From assembly GCA_013400975.1 (NCBI GenBank), contig WBMZ01008695.1, positions 62,001 to 126,000 on the forward strand: DNA of 64,000 nucleotides, given 5' to 3'. The notes below the pieces were generated by a model that saw only the letters and a program-made list of their open reading frames with translations, did no database searches and had not been told where the DNA came from. The position numbers and the translations under genes were made by a program. This DNA comes from Atrichornis clamosus. Taxonomy: Eukaryota; Chordata; Aves; Passeriformes; Menuridae. This document shows, one piece after another, positions 62,301 through 64,000 of this stretch (positions within the stretch are counted from its first letter, which is position 1; each line of letters begins with the position of its first letter).

Positions 62301-64000
62301 GAGGCTGGCAATTGCTTGGTTCAACATAGGAACAAAAAAAAGATCAAAACACTAGTGTTCTAATTGTAGAGTTTGGATTTGAACTCACTTAATGGCTTCC
62401 TTATCAAAGTGTACATTAGTTTTAAAAAACTGTACAGGATTGCAAGTTTGTAATCCTTAAAAACATGCCATGTTCCTATTATTATGTTTTAATGACTCAC
62501 TTTGGAAGTAAATCCTGTTATTTAAATGGTGCAACAAAGTACTTATTGGTGATAAAACATTCAGTTTAGTGATTAGTTCAAGCATTCACAAACCTTTTCC
62601 CTGAACCATGTTTACATATTTAAAATAAAAGGATCCTCTTGTGTGAAAACACAACCCCTAAAAACCAACTTGAAGTCTTACTGACATAAAAAAAAGCGTA
62701 GTTTAATATAGGTATTGTTTTTTATAAGTTTTGCAATAATTGCTAAAGCACTTTTGGCAAAATGCATTTTTCTTGTCTACAAGGAAAAGAAAGGTTTTTA
62801 ATAGAAATCAGTTCTGTGATATTTTCCTATACAGTGAAAAAAAATGGTCATTTCATGTGTTAAATGAGAAATATAAAGCAAAAATGAAGGTCAAACTGAT
62901 TTAGCACATCAAACAGTCTTTGTCAGCCAAGCTTAATATATCCTGAGTTTGTGGAACAAATGAAATTTTGCTGCTATGTTACACTTTGCTTCCAAACAAC
63001 CATTACAACTGGTTTTATATATTGTGTGAGCATCAGACCATCAAACAGTGCATCTTTACTGACGTGTTGCTGCAGTGATGATCTACAGCAGCAATCTGCC
63101 ATTTATATAAGGGCAAAATGTGCATCTATATTTAGTTGTGAAATTGGCCTATTATACTCTTGATGTTTACAGAGGCTAACATAAATTAATGATGACAGCT
63201 ATGAGCAGTGCATTAGTTAAGCAGCAGAGTTTTTACCTTGAACTTGAAGGTTCCAGCTTTAACTTCCTGCATATACTATACAGCTTTCTTCACACATTAA
63301 AGAAAGTCTTAAAATGTTACTTTTTCTTGGACAGCATTATATGGCTTTAATTTGTGGACCAGGCCATTGATGATAATATCAAATAATGGTTAATTTACCT
63401 TTTTGGCAAATTTTTGCCCTGTAAGAATGGTGATTTTTATGGTGGAGGAAAAATTAGCTCCCTGAAAAGCGTTTGGTCATTGAAAGTCTGACTTTGAACT
63501 TAGTCTGATGTTAGATATCCCTTGTCTGATGGAAAGAACAGTTTGAGGAAGCAGCCTGCCTCGCTAGGTTATGTACTGCACTTTCACCTGGAAGTCTCTT
63601 CATGCAGCTCGTGTCAGAGCAAGTGTAGGCACTGTGGTAACTATAGATTCCAGTTAACTATGACCACAGATCTGACAAGCATGTAGGTGTTCAAAGGTTC
63701 ACAAGTTAAAATGCTGAAGTCTTTGATGAATTTTTGATGGATGAATTTTTAATACAAGTCGACCTTTCTCCTTTGAGGCTGCATGCTAGATTAATTGATA
63801 AATAGTGAGACTGAGCAATGTTCGGATCTCCTAGGCAAACAAGTAGAAAAATCCATAAAAATCTGCTGTCTGGCTTCTCAGATCTACTTAAAAAGAAAGA
63901 AGGTAAAATTTAATGTGGCTTTTGATTTTGGAGGTTTTCCCCTCACAAAAGTAGTCTTCTCTTTTAAACATCGTAACTGTTATTAGTCTTGAAGTATTTG
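53372..64000. other. Unique AT-rich DNA, no gene recognised
   Basis: The last 10.6 kb has no recognisable transposon or gene. It contains a CTTT/T-rich tract (53962-53995), a CpG-rich 62-base block flanked by splice-like signals (55525-55586), and a T run at 56459-56470. The longest open frame of the window (160 codons, minus, 59390-59872) lies here but lacks family features. The stretches at about 60440-60660 and 61800-62330 read like conserved non-coding elements, with repeated CAATTG and TAATTGAT cores in the second. Confidence 0.5.
53962..53995. repeat. CTTT / poly-T low-complexity tract
   Basis: Three CTTT units run into a long T run, which is followed by a short A run. The tract accounts for the Phe-rich stretches of the plus-strand open frames across it. 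Confidence 0.9.

Noticed and set aside
1..64000. CRISPR arrays, tRNA or rRNA genes, intact LTR retroviruses, integrated viral genomes
   Set aside because: I looked for regularly spaced repeats, B-box-like tRNA cores, rRNA landmarks and viral protein motifs and saw none that hold up.

Overview
The window looks like vertebrate nuclear DNA, most likely from a bird, and from a gene-poor part of the genome: an intergenic desert or the inside of one or more very large introns. The DNA is AT-rich, no CpG island is visible, and open reading frames are short and scattered as expected by chance. I see no bacterial-style gene packing and no rRNA, tRNA or CRISPR array. The only protein-coding signal I can recognise belongs to retrotransposons.

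Those are LINEs of the CR1 family, the dominant interspersed repeat of birds. They occur as about seven 5'-truncated, decayed copies: 3965-4313 (-), 10311-10377 (+), 15784-16790 (-), 17542-17862 (+), 23041-23669 (+), 41456-41843 (-), and a split copy at 49783-49860 plus 50010-50535 (-). Several keep the 3' end with traces of the family's 8-base terminal repeat. The longest (15784-16790) still encodes the FADD catalytic box of the reverse transcriptase. The sparse CR1 load fits a bird better than a turtle or crocodilian, but I cannot name the species. A much older LINE relic at about 24015-24590 resembles the C-terminal part of L2-clade ORF2, broken into three reading frames.

Layout: 1-10 kb is mostly unique sequence with one CR1 fragment and short simple repeats. 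10-24.6 kb holds the main cluster of LINE remnants. 24.6-41.4 kb is a long AT-rich stretch without a recognisable element. 41.4-51.3 kb has two more CR1 remnants and a more GC-rich unidentified block (50536-51344). 51.3-64 kb is again mostly unique, with a weak signal-peptide-like small ORF at 53153 and several stretches that read like conserved non-coding elements.

No set of genes works together here. I found no convincing new biological system. The observations most worth checking are the L2 relic, the signal-peptide ORF with a possible splice donor, the CpG-rich block between splice-like signals at 55525-55586, the GC-rich block near 51 kb, and the candidate regulatory elements near 62 kb.
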